Below are positions 5,892-6,579 of a DNA stretch of 6,579 nucleotides, piece after piece. Position numbers and translations under genes: made by a program. Origin of the DNA: Caldifarciminota bacterium (GTDB lineage Bacteria > Hydrothermota > Hydrothermia > B15-G9 > DRBW01). The notes under the pieces are model-generated. The model worked only from the letters and a program-made list of their open reading frames with translations, made no database searches and was not told the DNA's origin. The DNA lies in contig DRBW01000018.1 of the NCBI GenBank assembly GCA_011042705.1, positions 1 to 6,579 of the forward strand. The letters run 5' to 3'. The stretch's first letter is position 1. Every line of letters starts with the position of its first letter.

Positions 5892-6579
5892 TCAGGCTTT
5901 CCCCACGAGTTTGAGAAATTCTTCCTCGGTGAGGATCTTTACGCCGAGAGCCAGGGCCTTCTGATACTTGCTGCCGGGGTTTTCTCCTACAACAACGAAG
6001 TCCGTCTTCCTCGATACGGAGTTCGAGGCCTTGCCGCCCAGTTCCTCCACCAGTGCCTTCGCTTCGTCCCTCGTCATCGTCTTCAGGGCGCCGGTGAACA
6101 CGACGGTTTTTCCCATGAGAGGAGATTCCTTTATCTTCCTGGCCTCGCTCTTTATCCCGAAGCCGCTTTTCAGCATCTTCTCTATGACCTCTCTGTTTCT
6201 CTTCTCGCTGAAAAACTTCACGATGCTCTGGGCTGTTTCGGGTCCGATGCCTTCGATCTGAAGGAGCCTGAGGCTGTCGGCCTTCATCAACTCCTCGAGG
6301 CTCCCGAATTCCCTGGCAAGGATTTTTGCCGTGTGTTCGCCGACCCCCGGTATTCCGAGGGCATATAGAAACCTTGAGAGCGTCGTTTCCTTCGCTTTTT
6401 CTATTTGGTCTATCAGGTTCTGCGCAGATTTATCGGCGAAACCGGGAAGGGAGAGCAGGTCCTCTTTCTTCAGGTAAAAGAGGTCAGCGGGGTCCTTTAC
6501 CAGTCCTCTGTCTACCAGGAGCTGGCTGAGCTTTTCGCCGAGGCCCTCTATGTCCAGCGCCCTTCTCGAAGCCATGTGC
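5892..6579 (-). CDS. ligA: NAD+-dependent DNA ligase, C-terminal part (5' end missing)
   Basis: Seals nicks in DNA during replication and repair using NAD+. The visible 228 residues are the C-terminal third; the adenylation and OB domains and the zinc-binding Cys lie beyond the window edge. The frame runs to the edge, with CAC (His) before the ATG at 6575-6573, giving H-M-A-S-R-R-A-L-D-I-E-G-L-G. This matches the ligase segment that follows the zinc finger, so that ATG is internal. Counting from this Met, helix-hairpin-helix elements include LLSLPGFADKSAQNLI (40-55), LYALGIPGVGEHTA (70-83) and LLQIEGIGPETAQSI (104-118). A BRCT domain fills 151-227 (GKTVVFTGAL, GGKASNSVSRKTDFVVVGEN, GSKYQKALALGVKILTEEEF). 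The end is complete and of normal form. It converges with the Omp85-like gene, with 2 nt between stops. Confidence 0.96.
   Translation of the reverse strand, partial: HMASRRALDIEGLGEKLSQLLVDRGLVKDPADLFYLKKEDLLSLPGFADKSAQNLIDQIEKAKETTLSRFLYALGIPGVGEHTAKILAREFGSLEELMKADSLRLLQIEGIGPETAQSIVKFFSEKRNREVIEKMLKSGFGIKSEARKIKESPLMGKTVVFTGALKTMTRDEAKALVEELGGKASNSVSRKTDFVVVGENPGSKYQKALALGVKILTEEEFLKLVGKA

Noticed and set aside
5886..6368. 160-residue open frame on the plus strand at the right end
   Set aside because: It is the complement of the ligA BRCT and HhH region, which is unmistakable on the minus strand.
1..6579. CRISPR arrays, insertion sequences, tRNA or rRNA genes
   Set aside because: No direct repeat-spacer pattern, transposase motif, terminal inverted repeat pair or RNA gene signature was seen on either strand, and almost all bases are explained by coding sequence.

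Overview
The window looks like ordinary chromosomal DNA from a Gram-negative bacterium. It is moderately GC-rich, densely coding, and shows no sign of phage, insertion sequence, CRISPR array, tRNA or rRNA. The Gram-negative reading rests on an Omp85-type outer-membrane beta-barrel gene with the family's RGY motif and a terminal aromatic residue. Arginine is encoded almost only by AGG: by hand count 25 of 28 Arg codons in the TPR gene, and AGG/AGA are also common in the opposite-strand ligA. This usage is common in thermophiles and in several uncultured bacterial phyla. I cannot name the lineage from the sequence.

Left transcription unit (1-2686, + strand). The 3' two thirds of a bifunctional NAD(P)H-hydrate repair enzyme (nnr) overlaps by 14 nt a gene for an exported protein made almost entirely of beta-propeller repeats. 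That gene overlaps by 7 nt a 63-residue beta-grasp protein of the MoaD/ThiS type, whose C-terminus reads Arg-Gly instead of the usual Gly-Gly. A GC-rich hairpin followed by three T sits across the stop codon of this small gene and may end the unit.

Right transcription unit (2723-5889, + strand). A good sigma70-like promoter (perfect TTGACA, 17-nt spacer, TAAACT) lies in the only sizeable intergenic gap, 98 nt long. It precedes an exported TPR-repeat protein with a strong ribosome binding site. A small HNH endonuclease-family protein follows after 9 nt. A two-POTRA Omp85-like outer-membrane protein follows 3 nt after that, starting with TTG and carrying a minimal signal peptide. The tight spacing implies co-transcription of two envelope genes with a nuclease-family gene between them.

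Right edge (5892-6579, - strand). The C-terminal third of NAD+-dependent DNA ligase (ligA), with its helix-hairpin-helix and BRCT regions, converges on the Omp85 gene with only 2 nt between stop codons.

There is no gene-free stretch longer than 300 bases. I see no clearly new defence or mobile system. The most unusual points are the altered tail of the ubiquitin-like protein, the stand-alone propeller protein, and the compact Omp85 protein behind an HNH gene.
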